Below are positions 16,443 to 24,657 of a stretch of DNA of 64,000 nt, in pieces (within the stretch, counting starts at the first letter, position 1; the number at the start of each line of letters is the position of its first letter). The stretch spans positions 62,001 to 126,000 of the forward strand of contig NZ_NRGS01000014.1 in NCBI RefSeq assembly GCF_002332425.1, in the 5' to 3' direction. The DNA is from Brachybacterium alimentarium (GTDB lineage: Bacteria > Actinomycetota > Actinomycetes > Actinomycetales > Dermabacteraceae). A program made the position numbers and the translations under genes. The notes under the pieces were generated by a model. It did not search any database. It was not told where the DNA came from and saw only the letters and a list, made by a program, of their open reading frames with translations.

Positions 16443-17573
16443 TCAGCCGACGGTGATGCCGTCGATGGCCTTCTGCGCCTCGTCCGAGAGCTCCTCGGTC
16501 AGCGGGGCGGAGCCGGCGTTGTCCGCAGCGACCTGCTGGCCCTCCTGGGAGGTGATGTAGGAGGCGTAGGCCTTCACCGCGTCGCCCTGGGCGGCGTCGG
16601 CATAGGAGCCGCACAGGACCAGGTAGGAGACGAGGACGATCGGGTACACGCCCTCTTCGGTGGTGGTGCGATCCAGGTCGAAGACGATGTCGTCGTCCTC
16701 GCGGCCCTCGGCGCGCGGGGAGACGTCCACGGCCTTGGCGGCGGCGTCGGCGCTGTACTCGACGAAGGAGTCGCCGACCTTCACCGCGGCGATGCCGAGG
16801 TTGCCTGCCTGGGAGGCGTCGGCGTAGCCGATCGTGCCGTTGCCGCCCTCGACGGTGGAGATCATGCCGGAGGTGCCGTCACCGGACTGCCCGCCCTCGA
16901 TCGGCCAGGTCTCGACCGGTCCCTCGGTCCAGGCGTCGGGCGCCGTCTCGGAGAGGTACTCGGTGAAGTTCTCGGTGGTGCCCGAGTCGTCGGAGCGGTG
17001 CACCGGGACGATCGCGAGGTCGGGCAGATCGGCATCGGGGTTGTCCGCAGCGATCTTGGGGTCGTTCCAGTTCGTGATGTCGCCGGCGAAGATCCCGCCG
17101 ATGACCTCGGGCGACAGGTTCAGGTCGTCGACTCCCTCGAGGTTGAAGACCACCGCGATCGGGGAGACGTACACGGGGACGTCGATGGCCTGCTCGCCAT
17201 TGCACTGCTCGGTGGAGGAGGCGAGCCCCTCCTCGGTCAGGGCGGCGTCGGAGCCGGCGAACTGGACCTGGCCGCTGAGGAACTGCTCGCGGCCGGTGCC
17301 GGAGCCCGTGGGGTCGTAGGTGGCCTGCAGGTCGCCGCCCTCGGACTGGACGAGGCCCATGAAGGACTCGGTCCATGCGGTCTGCGCGTTCTGCGTGGAG
17401 GAGGCGCCGGAGCCGGCGAGGTTGCCGCTCAGCTCGGCGTAGCCACCCGAGGAGGCACCGCCGTCGGACGTTTCCCCGGAGGCGTCCGAGCTGCCGCTGC
17501 AGGCGGTCAGGGCGAGCCCGCCGACCAGGCCGAGCGCGGCGAGGGAGACGAGCGGGTTCTTGCGAACGTTCAC
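16443..17573 (-). CDS. pstS: Phosphate-binding lipoprotein PstS
   Basis: This is a 376-residue secreted lipoprotein: basic N-terminus, hydrophobic core and lipobox LTAC (Cys at about residue 25), then a Ser/Gly-rich linker. Phosphate-contact loops are recognisable: AGSGASSTQNAQTAW, TGSGTGREQF, VHRSDDSGTTENF and SGDGTSGMIS. The start is a GTG with the Shine-Dalgarno GAAAGGAC. It heads pstSCAB, and upstream lies a PHO-box-like repeat, so induction by phosphate limitation through a PhoP/RegX3-type regulator is expected. Confidence 0.96.
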   Translation of the reverse strand: MNVRKNPLVSLAALGLVGGLALTACSGSSDASGETSDGGASSGGYAELSGNLAGSGASSTQNAQTAWTESFMGLVQSEGGDLQATYDPTGSGTGREQFLSGQVQFAGSDAALTEEGLASSTEQCNGEQAIDVPVYVSPIAVVFNLEGVDDLNLSPEVIGGIFAGDITNWNDPKIAADNPDADLPDLAIVPVHRSDDSGTTENFTEYLSETAPDAWTEGPVETWPIEGGQSGDGTSGMISTVEGGNGTIGYADASQAGNLGIAAVKVGDSFVEYSADAAAKAVDVSPRAEGREDDDIVFDLDRTTTEEGVYPIVLVSYLVLCGSYADAAQGDAVKAYASYITSQEGQQVAADNAGSAPLTEELSDEAQKAIDGITVG

Positions 17574-17642
17574 TGCAAGTCCTTTCGGGGCCTGAGCCCA
17601 GGAAGATGAGGTGCGAGATCGTGCGGGATCCTGACGTCGCAG

Positions 17643-17718
17643 ACGCTAAGGAGCACAGATGACGCCGCACCCGTTCTTGCATGAACTCCAGGTGAACAGC
17701 CGGTCAGGGCCCATGAAC
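17643..17718 (-). promoter_or_regulatory. PHO-box-like direct repeats and -10 of the pst operon
   Basis: On the minus strand GTTCATGC and GTTCACCT occur exactly 11 bp apart (cores 17682-17686 and 17693-17697). A further GTTCATGG lies 21 bp upstream (17714-17718), with a degenerate unit between. Eleven-bp GTTCAYY repeats are the actinobacterial PhoP/PHO-box format. A TAGCGT -10-like hexamer at 17643-17648 puts the repeats just upstream of the -35 region, suitable for activation. Confidence 0.7.
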
Positions 17719-17812
17719 CTGCAGGTCAGAACGTAAGTACGATCAGGTCACATTATGGTCGCGGCGACCGGCGGGCGGGCGGCGGGGCGGAGGCACGGCG
17801 CCGGGGCGGTGG

Positions 17813-17876
17813 CACGACGGCACGACGGCACGACGGCACGACGGCACGACGGCACGACGGCATGACGGCATGACGG
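17813..17876. repeat. 8-bp tandem repeat, eight copies
   Basis: Six perfect copies of CACGACGG (17813-17860) are followed by two of CATGACGG (17861-17876). It lies in the 370-bp spacer between the pst promoter and the DUF4190 gene. The remainder of that spacer is GC-rich with further ACGG-type words and no ORF I would support. Confidence 0.95.
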
Positions 17877-17943
17877 ACCGTCGGACCGTTCCTGACGGCC
17901 CGACGGTCGTGCCGGGTGGATCAGCGGCGATGCCGCGACCGTC

Positions 17944-18807
17944 TCAGTACGTCGAGGAGGCCGATCCGAGCACGGCCATCAGCACGAAGAAGCCGATGTA
18001 CGCCACCACCAGGAGGGTCCCGAGGATCGAGATGACGAGTCCGGCGATCGCGAAACCGCGGCCGCCCTTGCCCGTCCCGGAGGTCGGCGAGGTATCGCGC
18101 ATCCCGAGGATGGACAGCACCAGGCCCACCGGGGACAGCAGCCCGGTGCACACGATCAGCGAGGCGATGCTCACGATGAATCCGGCGAGCGCCAGTCCCG
18201 ACGTCGGTGCCGGCGGCAGGTACTGGCCCCCGTAGTACGACCCCTGGCTGTACACGGGCACCGGTCCGCCGGTCGGCATCGGGACCGCCGCCGTCGGACC
18301 GGTGCTCCCGCTGCTGAAGGAGCTCGAGAACTCCGGCCCGAAGTCGTCGGCCGACACAGCGTCGGCTGCGTACGGGTCCTCGCTGCTGCTCGCGGCCGCA
18401 TACGGATCGGAGGCGGAGGGAGCGGAGCCGTGCGGGCCTGATCCGTAGGGCCCCGATCCGTAGGGGCCCGTGTCGTAGGTGCCGGACCCGTAGGAGCCTC
18501 CGTCGTACGTGCCCGACCCATAGGAGCCTCCGTCGTAGGTGCCCGACCCATAGGTGCCACCGCCATACGTGCCCGACCCGTAGGAGCCCCCGTCGTACGT
18601 GCCCGATCCATAGGTGCCACCGCCGTAAGTGCCGGACCCGTAGGCGCCTCCGTCGTACGTGCCGGATCCGTAGGACCCTGCCCCTGCCCCGTAGGAGTCC
18701 GATGCGTACGACCCCGCGTCGCCGCCGCCCGACCCGTAGGCACCGGAGCTGTCGGGGCCCGAGTCGTCAGGGGCTCCGAACGGGCCGTATCCATCATTCG
18801 TGCTCAT
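17944..18807 (-). CDS. DUF4190-type membrane protein with Gly/Ser/Tyr repeat domain
   Basis: The 287-residue protein has two parts. Residues 1-125 are low-complexity Gly/Ser/Tyr, with seven 10-residue units YGSGTY-x-x-G-x at residues 46-115. Residues 205-285 hold two hydrophobic hairpin segments (LALAGFIVSIASLIVCTGLL and FAIAGLVISILGTLLVVAYI) separated by MRDTSPTSGTGKGGRG, the layout of DUF4190. Function of the family is unknown. The repetitive Tyr/Gly N-terminus would be cytoplasmic and disordered and might mediate self-association. Confidence 0.8.
   Translation of the reverse strand: MSTNDGYGPFGAPDDSGPDSSGAYGSGGGDAGSYASDSYGAGAGSYGSGTYDGGAYGSGTYGGGTYGSGTYDGGSYGSGTYGGGTYGSGTYDGGSYGSGTYDGGSYGSGTYDTGPYGSGPYGSGPHGSAPSASDPYAAASSSEDPYAADAVSADDFGPEFSSSFSSGSTGPTAAVPMPTGGPVPVYSQGSYYGGQYLPPAPTSGLALAGFIVSIASLIVCTGLLSPVGLVLSILGMRDTSPTSGTGKGGRGFAIAGLVISILGTLLVVAYIGFFVLMAVLGSASSTY
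18463..18672 (-). repeat. 30-bp coding tandem repeat, seven units
   Basis: The repeat encodes residues 46-115 of the DUF4190 protein, each unit giving YGSGTY plus four variable residues. Units differ by scattered substitutions, some silent, which argues for translated and maintained protein rather than a very recent expansion. Confidence 0.92.
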
Positions 18808-19018
18808 GCTCGTCCCCTACGTTCTCTCGCGTGTACTGGTCGAAGCGCTCAGCCGCGCTTCGTGGAAGATTCCGATGGTGTCCCGTGATGTGTCCCGTGG
18901 CGGCGCAGAACCCGCGGTCCCGCAGCTCCGGTCTCCCCGTCCAGCCAGTCCGTCAGGCCATTCCCGTCGTCGATTCCCGCAGGGCTCGACCGCGACGGGC
19001 GCTCAGCCGCCTGGATGC

Positions 19019-19963
19019 TCAGTCGATGTTCGGCAGATGTCGTTCGACGGCTGCCACCTGACCTCTCGAGGTCGTGTGCAGAATGAGCGCCTCCCCCGCG
19101 GCCAGGAACGGGTTCTCGCGCGGCAGCTCGAGCGCAGCGCCCTGCTGGGACGCCTCACGCACCGCCTCGATCACCGTGGGCAGCACCGGTCGGTGGGTGC
19201 ACACCACGGCCGCCTGGCCCTCGTGCAGCACCCGCTCGATCACTGCGCGGGTGCGGGAGGGATGGTCCTCGTGCCCGGCCTCGGTGAGCTCATCCTTCGT
19301 GCGGAGCGCGAGACCGCCCTCCCGGGCGAGCGGTTCGATCGTGCTCACACACCGCTTCCACGGACTGCTGACGACCCTGCTCGGGTCGAAGGCATCCAGC
19401 AGCGGGGGCAGAGCCAGGGCCTGCTTGCGGCCCTTCGAGTTCAGCGGCCGGCTCTTCTCGCCCTTGCGCCATTTCGCCCGGGACTTCGCCGCCCCGTGCC
19501 GCTGCACGATGATCGGCACGGTGCGCAGCTCGTCATCGTCCTGGAAACGGCGCAGCGCGGTCAGGCAGACCAGGTCGCCCTGCCTCGTCAGGAGCTTCTC
19601 GGCGGTGTCCAGACGCACCCAGCGCACCTCGTCGATCTCCGAGGCGTCCTCCGGTCCCGGCGCCAGCTTCGCCCGTACGGTGCCGCACCAGTAGTGGACG
19701 ATCTTGCTGCGCCCATCGGGCAGTCGATAGACCGAGGCGGGCAGCGGACGGTGCAGCCGCACCCGATAGCCGGTCTCCTCGGCGACCTCGCGCACCGCGG
19801 CCTGGGGGAACGTCTCCCCCTTGTCGAGCTTCCCCTTGGGGATCGACCAGTCGTCGTAGCGGGGACGGTGCACCAGCAGCACCTCGGTGCCCTTCTTGCC
19901 CTCGCGCCAGGCGAGCGCTCCCGCCGCGAGCACGGGCGGCGACTTCCCCGGGGCGACCTGCAC
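19019..19963 (-). CDS. mutT1: MutT1-like Nudix hydrolase fused to a histidine phosphatase
   Basis: This 314-residue two-domain protein sanitises oxidised nucleotides. Residues 8-135 are Nudix: the box GKLDKGETFPQAAVREVAEE with TGYRVR follows PRYDDWSIPK. Residues 150-300 are a phosphoglycerate-mutase-like phosphatase with RHGAAKSR (catalytic His), SSPWKRCVSTIEPL and CTHRPVLP. This fused layout is that of mycobacterial MutT1, which converts 8-oxo-dGTP/diadenosine polyphosphates and dephosphorylates the product. The start is a GTG; the upstream mshD stop is 3 bp away, so they are co-transcribed. Confidence 0.92.
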   Translation of the reverse strand: MQVAPGKSPPVLAAGALAWREGKKGTEVLLVHRPRYDDWSIPKGKLDKGETFPQAAVREVAEETGYRVRLHRPLPASVYRLPDGRSKIVHYWCGTVRAKLAPGPEDASEIDEVRWVRLDTAEKLLTRQGDLVCLTALRRFQDDDELRTVPIIVQRHGAAKSRAKWRKGEKSRPLNSKGRKQALALPPLLDAFDPSRVVSSPWKRCVSTIEPLAREGGLALRTKDELTEAGHEDHPSRTRAVIERVLHEGQAAVVCTHRPVLPTVIEAVREASQQGAALELPRENPFLAAGEALILHTTSRGQVAAVERHLPNID

Positions 19964-19966
19964 GAT

Positions 19967-21004
19967 TCAGCCCTCTCCCGCGGCGCGCAGCTGGACGTCA
20001 CGACCCGAGACGGTGAATCCCCAGGTCTCGTACAGGCGCAGCGCGGGCGTGTTGTCTGCCTCGACGTACAGCTCCACACCGGGAACTCCGGCCTCGTGCA
20101 GTCGCTCCAGCGCAGTGGCCAGCAGGTATCCGGCGACGCCGCGACCCTGCACCGAGGGCGCCGTGGCGACCACATAGATCTCGGCGTCCTGCGGAACCAC
20201 GTTCTGGCTGTCGCGGCCGGCCGGGTTCTCGCGGCCAGCCCCGTTGTCGCGGCTGTCGCGGCCGGCCCCGTTGTCGCTGCTGTCGTCGGCATCGGCGGTC
20301 CCGACCGGGGCCTCCTGCTTCACCCAGACGAAGCCGACGAGCTCGTCGTCCACCCGGGCGACGAGCAGATCCTCGGGGTCGAACCACGGCTCGGCCATGC
20401 GCTGATCGAGGTCGGAGCGGGTGAGAGCTCCCTGCTCCGGGTGATCGGCGAAGGCGTGAGCGTTGACCTCGAGCCAGCGGTCCGCATCGCGCTCGACGTC
20501 GAAGGTGTCCAACCGCAGCCCCTCGAGCGTCGGCGCGGGCACGGTAGGCACCGGATGGGCCGCATCCAGCGGGCGATGCAGGGTCAGGAGCCGACGGGTC
20601 TCGTGCAGGCCCGCCGCGGAGAGGAATGCCATGGAGGCCTCGAGCGCGCCGTGCGCCCAGACCCCGGCGTCGGGCCGCAGCGCGAGGGCGGCGCGCAGCA
20701 GAGCCGTGCCGTGCCCGCGCCGACGGTGCTCCGGGTGCACCATGCCCTGCACGGTCCCGTCCTCCAGCACGCTGACGTAACCGGCCAGCGCGCCCTCGTC
20801 GGCCGCCTCGGCCGCCGCCCGACCGGCGTGATCGGTGCCGTTACCGAAGTCGACGGGAGACAGCAGATGCTGTGCGGTGCCTCCCACCAGCGCGAGACGT
20901 GCCGCTTCGTCCAGAGGGCTGATCCCGTCGTGGGCGGTGACCGCATCGAGCAGGTCACGGACGGCGTCATGGTGGGCGGGCGAGAGAGCGTCCGTCGTGA
21001 TCAT
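19967..21004 (-). CDS. mshD: Mycothiol synthase (tandem GNAT acetyltransferase)
   Basis: The 345-residue enzyme acetylates Cys-GlcN-Ins, the last step of mycothiol synthesis. It has two GNAT domains: N-terminal with VHPEHRRRGHGTALLRAAL (acetyl-CoA loop) and C-terminal with VVATAPSVQGRGVAGYLLATAL, then LYVEADNTPALRLYETWGF, the typical MshD ending. The active-domain EPWFDPEDLLVA stretch is present. An unusual Asp/Asn/Gly/Arg linker with the repeat DNGAGR is inserted in the second domain (about residues 246-275). I start at ATG 21004, with AAGGAC six bases upstream, rather than at an earlier in-frame codon with no RBS. Confidence 0.93.
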   Translation of the reverse strand: MITTDALSPAHHDAVRDLLDAVTAHDGISPLDEAARLALVGGTAQHLLSPVDFGNGTDHAGRAAAEAADEGALAGYVSVLEDGTVQGMVHPEHRRRGHGTALLRAALALRPDAGVWAHGALEASMAFLSAAGLHETRRLLTLHRPLDAAHPVPTVPAPTLEGLRLDTFDVERDADRWLEVNAHAFADHPEQGALTRSDLDQRMAEPWFDPEDLLVARVDDELVGFVWVKQEAPVGTADADDSSDNGAGRDSRDNGAGRENPAGRDSQNVVPQDAEIYVVATAPSVQGRGVAGYLLATALERLHEAGVPGVELYVEADNTPALRLYETWGFTVSGRDVQLRAAGEG

Positions 21005-21142
21005 GGGGTCCTTCCGGGGCTCAAGGGAGTCGCTGAGTGTGCCCCCGACCGGCGGGCGCTCGTAGACTGCCACTGTAGCGCCCGACCGACCACGTCCGTC
21101 GGCGGCGATCAAGAGACCGGAACCGAGTGCTAGGGAGGCACG

Positions 21143-21892
21143 ATGACCGCTCCCGAGCGCGCCCCGCTGGGCGCTGCCCTGGCGCTCCTGCTGGCCCTGG
21201 TCTCTCTCACCGGAAGCCTCTCCCCCGTCCTCATGGCGATCTGCGTGGGCGTGCTCGCCCTGCTGGTCGGCATCGCCTGGCCGTCCCTGCTCGAGCTGCC
21301 CTCCCCCCGGGGCACCGCCATCGTGATCAGCGCGGTCGGGATCGTGGGAGCCGCGCTCGCGGTCCTCACCCCCGAACGGTTCACCCCGATGTCCGGGGTG
21401 GTGATGGTGTGCGCCGTCGGAGTGTTCGCCTCCTTCGTGCAGCAGATGCTGCGGCCGGAGCGCCGCGACCTCACCGCGTCCCTGACCGGGACCGTCGCCG
21501 GAGTGTTCGTCTCGGGCACCGCCGCCTGCTGGGCCCTCGCCCAGACGGAGGCCGTCGCCACAGGACGATCCGCTGTGATCGCCGCGCTCGCCCTGGGACT
21601 GGCGACGACCCTGCTGCTCAACGCCACCCCCCTCCCCTTCTGGGTGCGCCTGGCGCTGTCCTTCGCCGCCGGTACCGCGGTGACGGCGGTGCTCGCGATC
21701 GCGCTGGCCGGGGTCGCCCTGCCCTTCGCGATCGCCGTGGGCGTGCTCGTCGCGGTCGGGTCCACCTGCGCGCAGCTGCTGGTGGGCTCCTCACTGGTCG
21801 CCAAGGAGCCGCTGCCCTCCCTCGCAGTGGGCGCGGTGCCCGTGGCCACCGTGGGCGTGGTCGCCCACCTCGCCGCGCTCCTGATCCCCTGA
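21143..21892 (+). CDS. Polytopic membrane protein of unknown function
   Basis: The 249-residue protein has about eight hydrophobic segments, short loops and few charged residues (notable loop MLRPERRDL near residue 105). A good RBS, GGGAGG, precedes the ATG. It is divergent from mshD with a 138-bp shared upstream region. I do not recognise a family; it could be an actinobacterial conserved membrane protein associated with the mycothiol locus. No catalytic motif is visible. Confidence 0.75.
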   Translation: MTAPERAPLGAALALLLALVSLTGSLSPVLMAICVGVLALLVGIAWPSLLELPSPRGTAIVISAVGIVGAALAVLTPERFTPMSGVVMVCAVGVFASFVQQMLRPERRDLTASLTGTVAGVFVSGTAACWALAQTEAVATGRSAVIAALALGLATTLLLNATPLPFWVRLALSFAAGTAVTAVLAIALAGVALPFAIAVGVLVAVGSTCAQLLVGSSLVAKEPLPSLAVGAVPVATVGVVAHLAALLIP

Positions 21893-22024
21893 ACCGCTGT
21901 TCCCCTGAACCGCTGGCGCCCTGGTCGCCAGCTCCGTGCGCCTGCTCCAGCACTCCTCCGTGCCTGTGATCCGCCGGTCCCGCGCCTTCCTCGCACAGCG
22001 CGGCGGCGCGATAGACTCGGGGAC

Positions 22025-22126
22025 ATGTCTGCGCTCTCCCTCGTCTTCATCGCCCTCGTGGTCCTCGTGGGCCTCGGCACCCTGGCCTTCGCCCTCCTCG
22101 TGCTCACGCGCCTGTTCTCCAGCTGA
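22025..22126 (+). CDS. 33-residue single-pass membrane microprotein
   Basis: The ATG at 22025 opens MSALSLVFIALVVLVGLGT and ends LTRLFSS before TGA: one transmembrane helix with almost no soluble part. TAGACT at 22012-22017 lies seven bases before the ATG, the same leaderless spacing seen at many genes here, which is the main support for translation. The nitrobindin-like gene starts 17 bp downstream and probably shares the transcript. Function unknown. Confidence 0.55.
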   Translation: MSALSLVFIALVVLVGLGTLAFALLVLTRLFSS

Positions 22127-22143
22127 TCGGCCCCGGGACTCCC

Positions 22144-22794
22144 ATGCCCATCTCGCTGGACACCTCACTGCCCGAGTCGCTGTACCCGCTGGCCTGGCTG
22201 ATCGGCACCTGGTCCGGCGAAGGCGCCGTCCAACGGCCCGGGGACGACGAGGCCCCTGATCGACGGATCGAACAGCAGCTGGTCTGCACCGCACAGGACG
22301 ATGGCACCCTCGCCTGGCGCTCCACGATCCACGAGGTCGACGAAGCCGCTCCCCTGCCTCCCACCAGCGTCTTCGCGCGGGATGACGACTCGACGCCCGC
22401 TCCTGCGGGAACCGGCGAGCGCACCCTGCTGATGCGTGAGGACGGCATCTGGACCGTCGGCGATCCGCTGCCGGGCCAGGACATCGCCGCGGCCCGCGCC
22501 GCGAAGCCCGGCGACCCCGCCGCCTTCCTGTCGCACTCCCTGCAGGCGCAGTTCACCCGCCAGGACGGCAGCGAGGAGACCTGGGCCGGTGAGGTCCGCG
22601 GGCCTCGCGTCCAGCTCGCCCACTCCGCTCCCGGCCGACGTGAGGTGACTGCAACCCGCATGTTCGGGTACATCAGCGGCCGCCTCATGTGGCTGTGGGA
22701 GCAGCGTCTGCCCACCACCGAGGGAGCCGAGAGCACCGCATCGGATGCTCCGACCATGGCTCCCTACCTTTCTCTGGAGCTCAACCGTGCTTGA
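22144..22794 (+). CDS. Nitrobindin-like / THAP4-type heme-binding beta-barrel (FABP-like)
   Basis: The 216-residue product starts its barrel with YPLAWLIGTWSGEG, the hallmark of the nitrobindin/DUF1794 family, and ends with VTATRMFGYISGRLMWLWEQ, the conserved C-terminal strand. Family members bind heme or small hydrophobic ligands and some scavenge NO. An acidic insertion between strands (EAPDRRIEQQ to DDDSTPAPAGTG) makes it longer than the usual 160-190 residues. Its last 8 bases overlap the start of ygfZ, an arrangement I recall from other actinobacteria, implying a shared role in redox or Fe-S/heme homeostasis. Confidence 0.82.
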   Translation: MPISLDTSLPESLYPLAWLIGTWSGEGAVQRPGDDEAPDRRIEQQLVCTAQDDGTLAWRSTIHEVDEAAPLPPTSVFARDDDSTPAPAGTGERTLLMREDGIWTVGDPLPGQDIAAARAAKPGDPAAFLSHSLQAQFTRQDGSEETWAGEVRGPRVQLAHSAPGRREVTATRMFGYISGRLMWLWEQRLPTTEGAESTASDAPTMAPYLSLELNRA

Positions 22795-23908
22795 CCCCTC
22801 GCGGGACATCCATCCGCTGCTGCGCACAGGCGCCGTGCTCGGGGACGGCCCCGACGCCGCCGTGCCCGCCCACTACGGCGCCCCGCTGCGCGAGCAGCGC
22901 CGACTGCTGAACCATCGCGCGGTCGTGGACCTCGGCCAGTTCGAGGTGCTCGAGGTGAGCGGCGCCGACGCCCGCACCTGGCTGACCACCACCACCTCCC
23001 AGGTGCTGGCCGGCACCCCGGTCGGCTCCTCCTCCAGCCTCGCCGTGCTCTCCCCGACGGGCCGCGTCGAGCACCTGGCCTCCGCGGTGATCAGCGCCGA
23101 GGACGCCGTGCTGCTGGTGCTGGACGCCGACTGCCGCGCCGGCCTGCGGAAGTACCTCGAGATGATGCGCTTCGCGGCGCGCGTCGAGCTGACCGACCGC
23201 GACGACCTGCGAGTGGTCGGCGCGCTCGCCCCTGCCTCCGAGGTGCTCCCCGAGCTGGGGCTGCCGGAGCCGGCGGCCGTCTGGTCCGAGCCCTGGCCGC
23301 AGGTCGCACCGGGCGGCATCGCCTACGGTCCCGACCCGGAGGATCCGGTGGGTGCGGTGCTCACCGTGCTGGACGCCGCCGCGCTCGCCGACCTGCCGTG
23401 GAAGCCAGAGCACCTGGCCGGGATGACGTCCTGGGAAGCGCTGCGCATCGCCGACCACCGCGCCCGCGCGCGACGCGAGGTCGACGAGCGTTCGATCCCC
23501 CACGAGCTCGACCTGCTGCGCACCACCGTGCACACCACCAAGGGCTGCTATCGCGGCCAGGAGACCGTTGCGAAGGTGCTGAACCTCGGCCAGCCGCCGC
23601 GCCGCCTGGTCATGCTCCACCTGGACGGCTCCCAGGACATCCCCGTCGCCCCCGGCGGGGAAGTGCGACTGGAGAACAGCGACGGCAAGGTCGTCGGCAC
23701 CGTCACCTCCGCGGCGCTGCACGCCGACCTGGGCCCGATCGCCCTCGCCGTGGTGCGGCGCGCGGTCCCGCTGGACGCCGGCCTGTCGGTCCAGGTGCTC
23801 ATGAGCTCGTCCGACGGCGAGACCACGGCCTCGTGGATCGATGCGAGCCAGGAGCCGATCGTGCTCCCGCGCGAGCACGGCGCACGCCCCGCCACCGCGA
23901 GGCTCTGA
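22787..23908 (+). CDS. ygfZ: YgfZ/GcvT-fold folate-binding protein
   Basis: A 373-residue GcvT-like protein that supports Fe-S cluster enzymes in a tetrahydrofolate-dependent way. The diagnostic motif KGCYRGQE is at about residues 250-257 with the conserved Cys, followed by VLNLGQPPRRLVML. The N-terminal part LLNHRAVVDLGQFEVLEVSGADA is the folate-binding domain. The start is GTG 22787, inside the end of the preceding gene, so translation is coupled. Confidence 0.92.
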   Translation: MLDPSRDIHPLLRTGAVLGDGPDAAVPAHYGAPLREQRRLLNHRAVVDLGQFEVLEVSGADARTWLTTTTSQVLAGTPVGSSSSLAVLSPTGRVEHLASAVISAEDAVLLVLDADCRAGLRKYLEMMRFAARVELTDRDDLRVVGALAPASEVLPELGLPEPAAVWSEPWPQVAPGGIAYGPDPEDPVGAVLTVLDAAALADLPWKPEHLAGMTSWEALRIADHRARARREVDERSIPHELDLLRTTVHTTKGCYRGQETVAKVLNLGQPPRRLVMLHLDGSQDIPVAPGGEVRLENSDGKVVGTVTSAALHADLGPIALAVVRRAVPLDAGLSVQVLMSSSDGETTASWIDASQEPIVLPREHGARPATARL

Positions 23909-24222
23909 GCGCACCGGACCCCGCCACTTCCTCCCCCGCACGTCGGGCGTCGGGCGTCGGGCGTCCGGCGTCCGGCGTCGGGCAAGTGTCGTCGGCGGGG
24001 ACGCCGGCGCCGCCCGCACGGCGGGCGCGCCGGTACCGCTCTCAGGGCGGACGACGTCGGGCGTCCGGGGCGGACGGTGCCGCTGTCCGGCGCAGCCGGC
24101 GTCGTCGGCGGGCACGCCGGTGTGGCCGACGCCTCCGGGGTCAAGGATCCGCCACATCATGTGCACGCCGTCCCCACGGCTCCCACCCGCATCGGTGACA
24201 CGGACCTGGAAGAATGGCGATC
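23909..24222. repeat. GC-rich spacer with degenerate GTCGGGC/TCCGGCG repeats
   Basis: The 314-bp gap after ygfZ starts with consecutive seven-base units of the type CGTCGGG and CGTCCGG (about 23940-23975), followed by scattered GACGCCGGCG/CGTCGGGCGTCCG words to about 24130. No gene was recognised; possible frames lack starts and homology. Confidence 0.6.
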
Positions 24223-24657
24223 ATGAGTGCACAGGGCGACCAGGAGGACTGGACCCGACACCGCCAGGAGGTGTTCGAGGCCAAGGAGCAGGCGCTGCAC
24301 GCCGCGCGCCAGGCGGAGCACGAGAAGGCGACCACGATGATCCGGGAGGCGATCACGCGCTTCCGTGAGGCCGGGATCGCGCCGGTCCCCCTCCGGGCGA
24401 AGCCGTACGCCGGCCCCGGCACGATACGCACTGCGCTGGAGGGCTGGTACCTGAAGAAGGACCGCACCCTCGCGGTGGACACCGAGGGTCGCTACTACGT
24501 GATGCGGGTCGACGGCGGCCTGCGCTCACGCCTCCAGGGAGCCACTCCGGAGCCGAGACCCGCACCGCTGGTGGTGGGTCGCGGCGCCCGCGACGGAGAC
24601 TCCTTCGACCTGCCCGAGCTGCTGCAGATGCGGCTCGAGGATCCGGTGCGCCCATGA
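24223..24657 (+). CDS. Conserved hypothetical protein with N-terminal coiled coil
   Basis: The 144-residue soluble protein begins with a charged helix of coiled-coil type (about residues 8-50, rich in Glu, Ala, Arg, Gln), then a compact domain with PLRAKPYAGPGTIRTALEGW and LAVDTEGRYYVMRV. I do not recognise the family. AAGAAT (24210-24215) stands seven bases before the ATG at 24223, supporting this start over the ATG three codons earlier. Its stop overlaps the start of the following transporter gene (ATGA), so both are one operon. Confidence 0.75.
   Translation: MSAQGDQEDWTRHRQEVFEAKEQALHAARQAEHEKATTMIREAITRFREAGIAPVPLRAKPYAGPGTIRTALEGWYLKKDRTLAVDTEGRYYVMRVDGGLRSRLQGATPEPRPAPLVVGRGARDGDSFDLPELLQMRLEDPVRP

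Noticed and set aside
17813-17876. Replication origin iterons
   Set aside because: Eight-bp CACGACGG units lack DnaA-box character, AT-rich DNA or replication genes; simple slippage repeat is the better reading.
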